Notes: generated from the letters alone by a model not told the origin. A stretch of DNA of 14,418 nucleotides from Bacteroidota bacterium (GCA_023229405.1 JALNZH010000064.1:1-14418); one strand, 5' to 3'; numbered from the stretch's first letter, positions 1 through 6,893 are shown. Made by a program: numbers and translations.

Positions 1-248
1 CGTTACCGAAAGAAAAGTTCTACATTGATGAACTGATCGGATGCACAGTAAAGAGCGAAACCGGTTCGGTGTATGGAACGATCAGTTCAGTGGATGCATA
101 TCCAGCTCAGATGGTGTATACGGTACGGACAAAACGCGGAACAGTGCTTCTTCCCGCAGTTCGGGAATTCATCGTGAATGTTGATGTGGAGAAGAAAGAG
201 ATTATTGTCCGCCCTCCGGTAGGGTTATTCGACGGCGATATGTTGTGA
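1..248 (+). CDS. rimM: Ribosome maturation factor RimM, C-terminal part (5' end outside window)
   Basis: The frame beginning at base 3 is open to TGA at 246-248 and gives about 81 residues. They include an LPKEKFYIDELIGC segment, a G-x-V-x-G-T-I-S-S-V turn, a VLLPAVREFI strand and a terminal RPPVGLFDGDML. This is the PRC-barrel half of RimM, which binds ribosomal protein S19 during 30S head maturation. The order rimM-trmD-rplS supports the call, since this is the classic rpsP-rimM-trmD-rplS operon. The N-terminal domain and any rpsP lie to the left of the window. The stop overlaps a GTG (GTGA, 245-248) in the trmD frame, so the two genes are probably translationally coupled. Confidence 0.9.
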   Translation, partial: LPKEKFYIDELIGCTVKSETGSVYGTISSVDAYPAQMVYTVRTKRGTVLLPAVREFIVNVDVEKKEIIVRPPVGLFDGDML

Positions 249-256
249 GTGAGAAT

Positions 257-928
257 ATGAGAATTGATATTATTTCAGCGGTTCCGCAGTTGTTGAAGAG
301 TCCGTTGTCGGAAAGTATTCTCAAGCGGGCGCAGGAGAAGGGATTGGCAAAAATTGTTGTGCACGATCTTCGATCGTATGCACACGATAAGCACAAGATC
401 ATCGATCTGCCGCCGTATGGCGGAGGATCCGGAATGATTCTGAAGGCCGAGCCAATTTTCGAATGTATTGAAAAGTTGCAAGCCGAACGAACATACGATG
501 ATATTATCTATGTTACAGCGGACGGAGAGAAATTTCACCAAAAAATGGCGAACGATCTCTCTCTGCAAAAAAATTTGATCATTCTTTGCGGACATTACAA
601 AGGGATCGATCAGCGGGTAAGGGAGATTCTTATAACGAAAGAGATCTCCATTGGGGATTATGTGATGACGGGGGGAGAATTGGCGGCAATGGTGATTGCC
701 GACTCGATTATCCGGTTGATACCGGGGGCTATCGGAGATGGAGAATCGGCATTGACCGATTCGTTTCAGGATGGTCTGCTCGATTCTCCGAGTTATACGC
801 GACCTCCGGAATTCCGCGGTATGAAGGTGCCGGAAGTATTGTTAGGAGGAAATCATAAAGAAGTGGCGAAGTGGAAAGAGAAACAACGAAAAGTGAAAAC
901 TCAACAACGCCGCAAAGATTTGTTATAG
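257..928 (+). CDS. trmD: tRNA (guanine37-N1)-methyltransferase TrmD
   Basis: The protein has 223 residues and methylates N1 of G37 in tRNAs with a G at position 36, using S-adenosylmethionine, which prevents +1 frameshifting. The SPOUT trefoil-knot signatures are all present: LPPYGGGSGM (51-60), GHYKGIDQR (112-120), IGDYVMTGGELA (132-143), SALTDSFQDGLLDSPSYTRP (about 164-183) and LLGGNHKEV (195-203). The ATG at 257 is chosen because family members begin MRIDI. An in-frame GTG at 245 overlaps the rimM stop and would add four residues, so it remains a possible coupled start. The C-terminal helix with a TQQRRKDLL ending is intact. It is slightly shorter than the roughly 250-residue enterobacterial form but in the normal range. 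Confidence 0.97.
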   Translation: MRIDIISAVPQLLKSPLSESILKRAQEKGLAKIVVHDLRSYAHDKHKIIDLPPYGGGSGMILKAEPIFECIEKLQAERTYDDIIYVTADGEKFHQKMANDLSLQKNLIILCGHYKGIDQRVREILITKEISIGDYVMTGGELAAMVIADSIIRLIPGAIGDGESALTDSFQDGLLDSPSYTRPPEFRGMKVPEVLLGGNHKEVAKWKEKQRKVKTQQRRKDLL

Positions 929-937
929 CAAATTAGT

Positions 938-955
938 CCGGAGACTCATCTTCGG
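938..955 (+). promoter_or_regulatory. Hairpin 1 in the trmD-rplS leader
   Basis: CCGGAGA (938-944) and TCTTCGG (949-955) pair over 7 bp with one G-U and a CTCA loop, starting 10 bases after the trmD stop. No T-tract follows, so it does not look like a normal terminator. It could be an attenuator, a processing site or part of an L19 leader; this is inference from pairing only. Confidence 0.35.
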
Positions 956-1006
956 GTATTGAATTATCTAAAAATTGAAAAAATAAAGATACATTATTCA
1001 ATCATC

Positions 1007-1024
1007 GTTCCGAACAATCGGGAC
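1007..1024 (+). promoter_or_regulatory. Hairpin 2 in the rplS leader, just upstream of the ribosome binding site
   Basis: GTTCCG (1007-1012) and CGGGAC (1019-1024) pair over 6 bp with one T-G wobble and a 6-base AACAAT loop. It ends 8 bases before the strong GAGGTAGG at 1033-1040. Its position near the start codon fits translational control of rplS, but such a short stem can arise by chance. Confidence 0.3.
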
Positions 1025-1032
1025 AAATCAAT

Positions 1033-1040
1033 GAGGTAGG
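1033..1040 (+). promoter_or_regulatory. Ribosome binding site of rplS
   Basis: GAGGTAGG lies just before ATG 1042. It is among the most purine-rich Shine-Dalgarno matches in the window and fits a highly translated ribosomal protein. By contrast, cysS and recN have no evident SD. Confidence 0.6.
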
Positions 1041-1041
1041 T

Positions 1042-1389
1042 ATGGACAAAATTAAATTAGTGGAAGCAGCGTTCGTGAAATCCGATATCCCGGATTTTAA
1101 GGTCGGCGATTCAATCAATGTGCATGTGCGCGTTGTTGAAGGCGATAAAGAACGTATTCAGCAGTATCAAGGTGTTGTGATCGGCCGCCGCGGCGAAGGC
1201 ATGGGTGCAACATTCACCGTGCGTAAAATCTCCGATGGCGTCGGTGTGGAAAGAATTTTTCCGCTGCACTCTCCCCGTATTGCTAAGATCGACCGCGTGA
1301 AAGAAGGACACACACGCCGTTCGAAACTGTATTACCTGCGTGGACTTGCTGCAAAGCAGATCCGTCAGAAAACAGGTGCAAGTCAGTGA
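1042..1389 (+). CDS. rplS: 50S ribosomal protein L19
   Basis: The protein has 115 residues, the usual L19 length. L19 sits at the 30S-50S interface of the large subunit. Recognisable blocks are FKVGDSINVHVRVVEGDKERIQ (about 19-40), the basic QGVVIGRRGEGMGATFTVRK strand pair, GVGVERIFPLHSPRI, and the C-terminal VKEGHTRRSKLYYLRGL. It follows trmD after a 113-base gap containing two small hairpins, and has its own strong Shine-Dalgarno. Its TGA stop (1387-1389) overlaps the GTG start of the mqnA-like gene (GTGA, 1386-1389), so translation of the downstream gene may depend on ribosomes finishing rplS. Confidence 0.98.
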   Translation: MDKIKLVEAAFVKSDIPDFKVGDSINVHVRVVEGDKERIQQYQGVVIGRRGEGMGATFTVRKISDGVGVERIFPLHSPRIAKIDRVKEGHTRRSKLYYLRGLAAKQIRQKTGASQ

Positions 1390-2201
1390 GTGCACCGGTC
1401 CGAACCAGCCAAATAAGCGTCTGGCGGGTAGGAGCACTTCGCGAGCTGTTCACCAGGCCGTTATATCGGACAATCAAAAGTTCCTCCGAATCTTCGGGGG
1501 AACTTTTGTTTGATACCCCTTCCGTGCATATCGACGGTTTGATGAGCAACGAACGGAATGCAGTGTTCGTCCCTCCGGTCGATTTTGCCCAAAACAGTTC
1601 CGGCATGGTACTGTATCCAAACATCGGCGTATCGTCAACAGGATACAGTAATGTTGCGCGGCTCTATCTCAGGAAAAATCTTCCGGTGATCCGCACGATT
1701 GCCGTCGGCGCAGTTTCCACCACCGATGTGGTGTTGTCACGGATTGTGCTGGGGGAAAAATACGATTCCGAACCGGGGATTGTCCCGGTGATTGGTTCGG
1801 TGGACGAAATGCTTGCCAAAGCGGATTGCGCACTTGTTACCGGCGATTCTCTGCTGACATTAAACAACGAACATCCGTTCATCGATATCGTCGATGAATG
1901 GTCCGACATTACCGAACTCCCTTTTGTTCATACGGTCTGCATTTCGCGCAGTGATATGTTCGATACGGGAATCAGCGCGATGCTGCACTCTTCTCTCGAA
2001 GCGGGGAAAAATTCGCTCGATTCTATCGCCAATGAACTTGCTGCGGAAACGGCGTTGTCGGCAGATTTGCTGCAAAATTATTTTTCCCATTTTTCGTACG
2101 GATTTGACGAACTCTCCAAAGCATCGCTGGAAGAATTTTTCCGCATGGCGTTTTATTACGGAATGCTCGGCGATGTTCCCGAAATCAATATTGGGCAATA
2201 A
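1386..2201 (+). CDS. MqnA/MqnD-family menaquinone biosynthesis protein (futalosine pathway), probable chorismate dehydratase, divergent
   Basis: The protein has 271 residues of the VitK2_biosynth family (periplasmic-binding fold). MqnA converts chorismate to 3-enolpyruvylbenzoate at the head of the futalosine route. Family-like blocks are VGALRELFTRPLY (15-27, where relatives have an Asn-x-x-PL motif), FVPPVDFAQ (61-69), VLYPNIGVSSTGYSNV (75-90), GAVSTTDVVLSRIVL (108-122), DCALVTGDSLL (147-157), DEWSDITELPFVHTVCISR (170-188), and a C-terminal SYGFDELSKASLEEFFRMAFYYGMLG region. The GTG start at 1386 overlaps the rplS stop by four bases. A later ATG (M53) would remove the conserved N-terminus. 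Residues 31-41 (Lys/Ser/Glu/Gly-rich) are encoded by a terminator-like hairpin. The family is clear, but MqnA rather than MqnD or a paralogue is inferred. No other futalosine gene is nearby. Confidence 0.75.
   Translation: MSAPVRTSQISVWRVGALRELFTRPLYRTIKSSSESSGELLFDTPSVHIDGLMSNERNAVFVPPVDFAQNSSGMVLYPNIGVSSTGYSNVARLYLRKNLPVIRTIAVGAVSTTDVVLSRIVLGEKYDSEPGIVPVIGSVDEMLAKADCALVTGDSLLTLNNEHPFIDIVDEWSDITELPFVHTVCISRSDMFDTGISAMLHSSLEAGKNSLDSIANELAAETALSADLLQNYFSHFSYGFDELSKASLEEFFRMAFYYGMLGDVPEINIGQ
1475..1508 (+). terminator. Terminator-like hairpin inside the start of the mqnA-like gene
   Basis: The 16-base arm 1475-1490 (CAAAAGTTCCTCCGAA) pairs with 1493-1508 (TTCGGGGGAACTTTTG) with a single T-G wobble. 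The loop is two bases, so the innermost pairs will open. The sequence continues TTTGAT, so the 3' arm plus tail reads ACTTTTGTTT. The form is a rho-independent terminator with A-rich 5' and T-rich 3' flanks, and it could act in both directions. It lies 86 bases past the rplS stop, where an L19 terminator would be expected. It is inside an open frame that is conserved on both sides. Confidence 0.65.
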
Positions 2202-2247
2202 CAACACTTTCCTTGAAACTGACCGTTTTTCAGCGTAATTTGATCCA

Positions 2248-3957
2248 ATGCTGAAAAATCTCCTCATTAAAAACTATGCTCTTATCGAAGAAATTTCCGT
2301 TGATTTTTCTTCCGGCCTGACCATCATTACCGGCGAAACTGGCGCCGGTAAATCCATTTTAATCGACGCGCTCGGTTTACTTCTTGGAGAACGCGCAAGT
2401 ACCGATATGATCCGTACTGGAGCTGAAAAAGCAATTGTGGAAGGATTGTTCGATGTTGCATCGAACGAACGAGTTGCAGAAATATTAAAAGTCAATGAAA
2501 ATGATCCCGCCGATGAATTGATCGTCCGTCGTGAATTAACCGCTAAAGGACAGAGCCGCTGCTTTGTGAACGATTCTCCTGTTTCCGTTTCCCTGTTGAA
2601 AGAAATCGGGGATGCATTGGTGGATCTGCATGGACAACATGAACATCAATCACTGCTGCATCCGGAAACGCACATCGAATTTCTGGATGACTTCGGCGGA
2701 TATGAAAAAGAAATCAACGCGTATCAGAAAAGCTACCGCATCTTGGTAGACATGACGTCGAAAAAACGAGAGTTGCAGGATCAGGAACAGCAGCTGAAAG
2801 CGAAAAAATCGTTGTTCGAATTCCAAATTAAGGAAATTGATGCGGTGAATCCGCAAAGCAACGAAGAAGATCATCTTGAAGCGGAACTAAAGATATTGGA
2901 GAACACAGAAAAACTGAACGAACTGACGAATGGAATTCATCAGTTACTGTATGAAGCGGAAAGTTCCGTCTACGAAAGTCTGGTGAAAGCACGCAAGATG
3001 GTGGAACAGCTCGCTGAGATTGATCATACCTTTGCTGAATCAGTGAACGATGCACGGTCAGCAGAAGTGATCGTTGACGAACTGTCCAAACAGGTGCAAA
3101 GTTACGCAGCACGAATTGAATTTAATCCTGATCGTTTGGAAGATATCCGCGAACGGCTTGGTGCACTTTCCATGCTGAAGAAAAAATACGGCGGTACCAT
3201 CGATCTGTTAATTGAGTTTCGTAAAAAAATCGGCGACGAGTTTAAGTTTGCCGAAAATTTTGAAAGTGAAATTGCAAAACTTGAAGAAGAGATTGAGATA
3301 CTGCGGAAAGAATGCGGCACTGCAGCGAACGGAATCACCATACAGAGGAAAGAATCGTCGAAAAAGCTGGAGAAAGTGATCCTCGCATCGTTAGGCGAAC
3401 TCGGTATTCCGAAAGCACAGTTTGTTTCCACCATTCTGCAGCGCACAGTGGATTCGTCGACAAATATGCTCGCCGTACGTGTCGGTTCGCAATTATTCGA
3501 AACGACGGCCAAAGGTATCGACCATGTAGAGTTTTTCATTTCCACCAACGTCGGTGAAGTTCCGAAACCGTTGGTGAAAGTAGCTTCCGGCGGCGAGGTA
3601 TCGAGAATTATGCTTGCACTAAAAGGTGCGCTTGCGCAGTCCGATAAAACGCCGCTACTGATCTTTGATGAAATCGATACCGGCGTAAGCGGAAGGATCG
3701 GTCAGGCGGTCGGATTGAGTCTGAAAAAACTTGCAGCGCATCATCAGGTTGTTGCAATTACTCATTTACCGCAGATTGCAGGATTAGCTGACACGCATTT
3801 TGCCGTTGAAAAAAGTGAAACTAATAAAAAGACAAGTACACAATTGCGACTGTTAAAGACAGAAGAGCGTGTTCGGGAAGTGGCAAAGCTGATGAGCGGC
3901 ACGGAAGTAACTGAAGCGGGATTGAAATCGGCGAGGGAATTAATGGGTATAAAATAG
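2248..3957 (+). CDS. recN: DNA repair protein RecN (SMC-like ATPase)
   Basis: The protein has 569 residues, close to the usual 550-575. RecN is a cytoplasmic SMC-type ATPase that acts early in double-strand break repair with RecA. The Walker A P-loop GETGAGKS is at residues 29-36 after the N-terminal LKNLLIKNYALIEE strand. A Q-loop-region block LVDLHGQHEHQSLLHPE follows near 128-144. A long charged coiled-coil segment occupies roughly 150-370. The ABC signature ASGGEVSR starts at 446, Walker B LLIFDE ends at E475, followed by the D-loop TGVSG and the H-loop region AITHLPQIAGLAD. The ATG at 2248 places the family N-terminus correctly, though no clear Shine-Dalgarno is visible. It follows the mqnA-like gene after 46 bases without an obvious terminator, so it could be cotranscribed. 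Confidence 0.97.
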   Translation: MLKNLLIKNYALIEEISVDFSSGLTIITGETGAGKSILIDALGLLLGERASTDMIRTGAEKAIVEGLFDVASNERVAEILKVNENDPADELIVRRELTAKGQSRCFVNDSPVSVSLLKEIGDALVDLHGQHEHQSLLHPETHIEFLDDFGGYEKEINAYQKSYRILVDMTSKKRELQDQEQQLKAKKSLFEFQIKEIDAVNPQSNEEDHLEAELKILENTEKLNELTNGIHQLLYEAESSVYESLVKARKMVEQLAEIDHTFAESVNDARSAEVIVDELSKQVQSYAARIEFNPDRLEDIRERLGALSMLKKKYGGTIDLLIEFRKKIGDEFKFAENFESEIAKLEEEIEILRKECGTAANGITIQRKESSKKLEKVILASLGELGIPKAQFVSTILQRTVDSSTNMLAVRVGSQLFETTAKGIDHVEFFISTNVGEVPKPLVKVASGGEVSRIMLALKGALAQSDKTPLLIFDEIDTGVSGRIGQAVGLSLKKLAAHHQVVAITHLPQIAGLADTHFAVEKSETNKKTSTQLRLLKTEERVREVAKLMSGTEVTEAGLKSARELMGIK

Positions 3958-3973
3958 CATTAAAAGATAGTAA

Positions 3974-4001
3974 TAAGGTACTAGGCACTGGGTATTAGGT
4001 A
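3974..4001 (+). repeat. Left array of imperfect 7-bp repeats
   Basis: Four adjacent heptamers are visible: TAAGGTA, CTAGGCA, CTGGGTA and TTAGGTA. Each is close to CTAGGTA. The array lies between recN and the broken four-helix-bundle gene. The matching array at 4549-4583 is in the opposite orientation (TACCCAG there is the exact complement of CTGGGTA here). Together they bracket the accessory island like imperfect terminal inverted repeats. Confidence 0.6.
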
Positions 4002-4017
4002 CCAAGAAAAGAAAGAG

Positions 4018-4355
4018 ATGAGAAATTTATGTGAATTGCAAGTTTGGCAGAAGGGAATCGAAATTGTTGTTGAAGTGTATCGACTTACAGAACAACTTCC
4101 GCGGGAAGAGCGATTTGGGTTAATATCTCAGCTAAACAGAGCCGCGGTTTCCGTTCCATCGAACATTGCCGAGGTACTGACCCTGCATTTATTCAATTCT
4201 TGGAATATGCGATTGGCTCTGTTTTTGAAATCGAGACCCAGTTAGAAGTTGTTGAACGATTGAAATTGATTTCATTGGACAAATTAAAGAATATCAAATC
4301 AATGATCGATGAAGAAGGTAAAATGATTAATGGATTGATTTCATCACTTCGATAA
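4018..4355 (+). pseudogene. Four-helix-bundle protein of the S23 / 23S rRNA intervening-sequence family, frameshifted
   Basis: Frame 1 from ATG 4018 encodes LQVWQKGIEIVVEVYRLTEQ, then FGLISQLNRAAVSVPSNIAE (ending at base 4173), the family hallmark. It then goes out of register and stops at 4245. The second half continues in another frame from 4179 (DPAFIQFLEYAIGSVFEIETQLEV, then a helix ending GLISSLR) to TAA 4353-4355. The family normally has a short Gly/Arg-rich link (of the type GxGR) between IAE and the (E/A)FIxFL helix. That link is missing here. A deletion of about 13 bases would explain both the loss and the frame change; this is inferred by comparison with the family. GAAAGAG before the ATG is a plausible RBS. 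Free-standing members of the family have no firmly established function. A sequencing error is less likely because the linker residues are also lost. Confidence 0.8.
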
Positions 4356-4368
4356 TATTAGTTTTATA

Positions 4369-4558
4369 TGTACCTAGTGCCGTTTCTCATAAATTATCTT
4401 GTAAAAAACATTGTTTATCCTGATCAAGTGCCGCACATTTTGAGATCCTTCGACGCGCCCCTCAAGAAAATCGAGCCTTGCTCCCAGGATGACCATGGTG
4501 CGGCACGCGTCGAAGGATGATCAAATACAATATTACTTTAGAGAAACAGCACTAGTAC
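4369..4558. repeat. Nested palindromic repeat element
   Basis: The outer arms are GTGCCGTTTCTC (4377-4388) and GAGAAACAGCAC (4541-4552), pairing 11 of 12; flanking GTACCTA and TAGTAC extend the match with a one-base gap. The inner arms ATCCTTCGACGCG (4445-4457) and CGCGTCGAAGGAT (4506-4518) are a perfect 13-bp inverted repeat. A competing 9-bp pair is GTGCCGCAC (4428-4436) with GTGCGGCAC (4498-4506). The core with TCCTTCGACGCG and CAGGATGAC resembles dispersed intergenic repeats seen in many bacterial genomes. The layout suggests one repeat inserted inside an older palindromic flank. No transposase is present. Confidence 0.65.
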
Positions 4559-4583
4559 CCAGAACTTATCACCTAACGACCTT
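4549..4583 (-). repeat. Right array of imperfect 7-bp repeats (inverse of the left array)
   Basis: On the + strand the units read GCACTAG, TACCCAG, AACTTAT, CACCTAA and CGACCTT, complementary in type to the heptamers at 3974-4001. A shorter piece of the same kind (TACCTAG TGCC, 4371-4381) sits right after the pseudogene. That suggests the array was originally continuous and was split by the palindromic element. The outer edges also correspond: AATAAGGT on the left and ACCTTATATT on the right. Confidence 0.5.
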
Positions 4584-4600
4584 ATATTATTTTTAATAAA

Positions 4601-6043
4601 ATGCCATTAGTCATTACAAATTCACTTACACGCTCAAAAGAAGAATTCAAACCGTTGACCGAAGGGATCGTGCAGATGTACGTCTGCGGTCCGACTGTGT
4701 ACGGTCTTTCGCATCTTGGACATGCTAAAAGTTATGTTTCGTTTGATATTGTTGTCCGGTACTTGCGGTATCTCGGGTACGCGGTAACGTATGTACAGAA
4801 CATTACCGATGTCGGTCATTTAACCGATGATGCGGACGAAGGGGAAGACAAGATTGCAAAACAGGCGCGGAAGGATAAACTTCATCCAATGCAAGTGGTG
4901 GAGATGTACACACGTGAATATTTTGAGGATATGGATGCGCTGAACATTCTTCGTCCCGATATCTCTCCCCGTGCGACAGGACATATTCCGGAGCAGTTGG
5001 CAATGACAGTGCTGTTATTGGAAAAAGGATTTGCGTATGAAGTGAACAGTTCCGTCTATTATGATGTAAGTAAGGATCCTGAATACGGAAAACTCTCCGG
5101 AAGAAATCTGGACGATGCGGAAAGCGGTACGCGCGTGGATGTAAAATCCGAAAAACGCCATCCGGCCGATTTTGCTCTATGGAAAAAAGCGGATCCGAAT
5201 CACATTATGCGGTGGGATTCTCCGTGGGGACAGGGATTTCCCGGATGGCATATTGAATGTTCCGCCATGTCAATGAAATATTTGGGCGAGACATTCGACA
5301 TCCACGGCGGCGGAATGGACAATCAATTTCCGCATCATGAATGCGAGATCGCACAGAGCGAAAGCGTAACGAAGAAACCGTTTGTGAAATACTGGATGCA
5401 TAATAATCTCGTGACGGTAAACGGACAGAAGATGGGAAAATCGCTTGGAAATTTTACGACGCTGAAAGATGCGTTCAAAAAATTCGAACCGGGTGTCGTA
5501 CGGTTTTTCATTTTGCAGAGCCACTACCGCAGCACGCTGGATTACAGCGAACAGGCAGTGGAAAGTGCATCTAAAGGATTGGAAAAATTAAGGAATACCA
5601 TTTCACGCTTGCGCGGTGAAATAGACAAACACCGGAGTGGCGCGATCGATTTCAAAGATAAACTGAAGGATTACAAAAAACGGTTCTTTGAAGCGATGAA
5701 CGACGACTTCAACGCTCCGGCTGCAATCGGCGTATTGTTCGAACTGGTACGGGAGACAAATGAATTACTCTCTGATGGGCAGAACGCATCGCATGAGTTT
5801 TTGGTGACGTTGAATGAGTTCTTTACCTCTGTCGCAGAAACAGTTCTGGGTATTCGGCTAATTGCTCCGGGATCAACTTCTGCCGGATTAGAACCGCAGT
5901 TGGTGGAACTTCTCATTGCCTCCCGCAACGAAGCGCGCAAAGCGAAACAATTTGCATTATCGGATAAAATCCGCGACGATCTGAAGGCGATGGGTATTGT
6001 GCTGGAGGATACGAAAGAAGGAACAACCTGGAAAAAGGTCTGA
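4601..6043 (+). CDS. cysS: Cysteinyl-tRNA synthetase
   Basis: The protein has 480 residues, a class I synthetase charging tRNA-Cys. Zinc ligands expected for the family are in place: C29 (MYVCGPTVYG), C220 (GWHIECSAMS) and H245/E249 in HGGGMDNQFPHHECEIAQ. The HIGH-type motif is HLGH (38-41). The KMSKS loop reads KMGKS (277-281), followed by LGNF, a variant that keeps both catalytic lysines. The C-terminal DALR-type helical tRNA-binding domain runs from about 300 to 420, and the end (SRNEARKAKQFALSDKIRDDLKAMGI) is the usual CysRS tail. The ATG at 4601 sits after an A/T-only stretch with no Shine-Dalgarno. It is still the right start, because family members begin with this LxxxNSLTRxKEEF segment. 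The gene is monocistronic or heads a short unit with the next ORF, 40 bases downstream. Confidence 0.97.
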   Translation: MPLVITNSLTRSKEEFKPLTEGIVQMYVCGPTVYGLSHLGHAKSYVSFDIVVRYLRYLGYAVTYVQNITDVGHLTDDADEGEDKIAKQARKDKLHPMQVVEMYTREYFEDMDALNILRPDISPRATGHIPEQLAMTVLLLEKGFAYEVNSSVYYDVSKDPEYGKLSGRNLDDAESGTRVDVKSEKRHPADFALWKKADPNHIMRWDSPWGQGFPGWHIECSAMSMKYLGETFDIHGGGMDNQFPHHECEIAQSESVTKKPFVKYWMHNNLVTVNGQKMGKSLGNFTTLKDAFKKFEPGVVRFFILQSHYRSTLDYSEQAVESASKGLEKLRNTISRLRGEIDKHRSGAIDFKDKLKDYKKRFFEAMNDDFNAPAAIGVLFELVRETNELLSDGQNASHEFLVTLNEFFTSVAETVLGIRLIAPGSTSAGLEPQLVELLIASRNEARKAKQFALSDKIRDDLKAMGIVLEDTKEGTTWKKV

Positions 6044-6083
6044 GAATTTTGTACACTGCATCATTCTATACAAAGGTTTGCTC

Positions 6084-6848
6084 ATGAGAATACTCATTTT
6101 TACGATCTGCTTCTGTTTGGTTATTGTCCCGCTTACCGCTCAAAATTCAGCGGGAGATGCGGCGAATATCGAACCGCGATTCATCATCGACACGCCGACG
6201 GCTGGTTTGTTGAAACGAGGGGCTTTCTCGCTGGAATCGAATTTCTTTCAGGACGGCGGATTGATGTTTGGTCTGTACGCCGGTGCGTTGGATCGGTTAA
6301 CATTCGGAATCTCGTACGGTGGCGTTGGTGTGATTGGTAAGACGAAAGTAAATATGCAGAAGCTTCCCGGCGTGATGATTAAATACCGATTGTTCGATGA
6401 GAGCGAAGTAATGCCAGCAATCGCCTTCGGCTTCGATTCGCAGGGAAAAGAAACATATCTCGATTCTTTGGAACGGTTCACCATTAAATCACGCGGCATC
6501 TTTATTGCGGCGAGTAAAAATTATTCCATGCTGGGATTTCTTTCATTTCACGGCGGCGTCAACTGGTCTATGGAAAAAAAAGACGGCGATAAGGATATGG
6601 ACGTGTTTCTCGGTATAGAAAAATCGATCGGTCAAGAACTTTCGCTTCTGGCGGAATATGATTTTGGATTCAACGACAACCACGGCCGTGCAATCGGACA
6701 GGGAAATGGATACCTTAACACTGGCATCCGATGGTCCCTCGCAAATGGTTTAACGCTTGGTTTCGACCTGAAGAATGTGGTAAAAAATCAAAAAAATGTT
6801 ACCTTTGCAAACCGGACATTGAAGGTAGAATATGTCCGGACATTATAA
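6084..6848 (+). CDS. Secreted beta-barrel-like envelope protein of unknown function
   Basis: The protein has 254 residues from ATG 6084. The frame is open further upstream into cysS, but this start has AAAGG (6072-6076) at a suitable distance and begins with a Sec signal peptide (MRILIFTICFCLVIVPLTAQ, cleavage likely after TAQ). The mature part shows alternating hydrophobic strands and Gly/aromatic turns: RGAFSLESNFFQDGGLMFG, RLTFGISYGGVG, KLPGVMIKYRLF, YLNTGIRWSLANGLTLGFDLK. It ends in a strand (TLKVEYVRTL). This pattern fits an outer-membrane or YjbH-like barrel of about 10-12 strands. No catalytic motif is seen. It lies 40 bases after cysS and may be read through from it, though the functions look unrelated. 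Confidence 0.8.
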   Translation: MRILIFTICFCLVIVPLTAQNSAGDAANIEPRFIIDTPTAGLLKRGAFSLESNFFQDGGLMFGLYAGALDRLTFGISYGGVGVIGKTKVNMQKLPGVMIKYRLFDESEVMPAIAFGFDSQGKETYLDSLERFTIKSRGIFIAASKNYSMLGFLSFHGGVNWSMEKKDGDKDMDVFLGIEKSIGQELSLLAEYDFGFNDNHGRAIGQGNGYLNTGIRWSLANGLTLGFDLKNVVKNQKNVTFANRTLKVEYVRTL

Positions 6849-6893
6849 TAATCTCTGAATTTGCTGAAAATTCAACATTTTTTGCGAATGGTT

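Noticed and set aside
961..1000. Possible promoter for rplS (TTGAAT at the start of an AT-rich stretch)
   Set aside because: At 17-base spacing the -10 position reads AATAAA, a poor match, and the AT-rich sequence gives many equally weak alternatives.
3958..4600. Island checked for a transposase, integrase or tRNA attachment site
   Set aside because: Only the broken four-helix-bundle frame and repeats are present. There is no recombinase and no tRNA-like sequence.
5997..6083. Extension of the barrel-like protein into cysS
   Set aside because: It would overlap the CysRS C-terminus and hide the clear signal peptide that begins at ATG 6084.
6857..6884. AT-rich hairpin GAATTT/AAATTC followed by a T-run after the barrel-like gene
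   Set aside because: Only six A/T-dominated pairs. The T-run makes it suggestive, but the stem is too weak to call a terminator.
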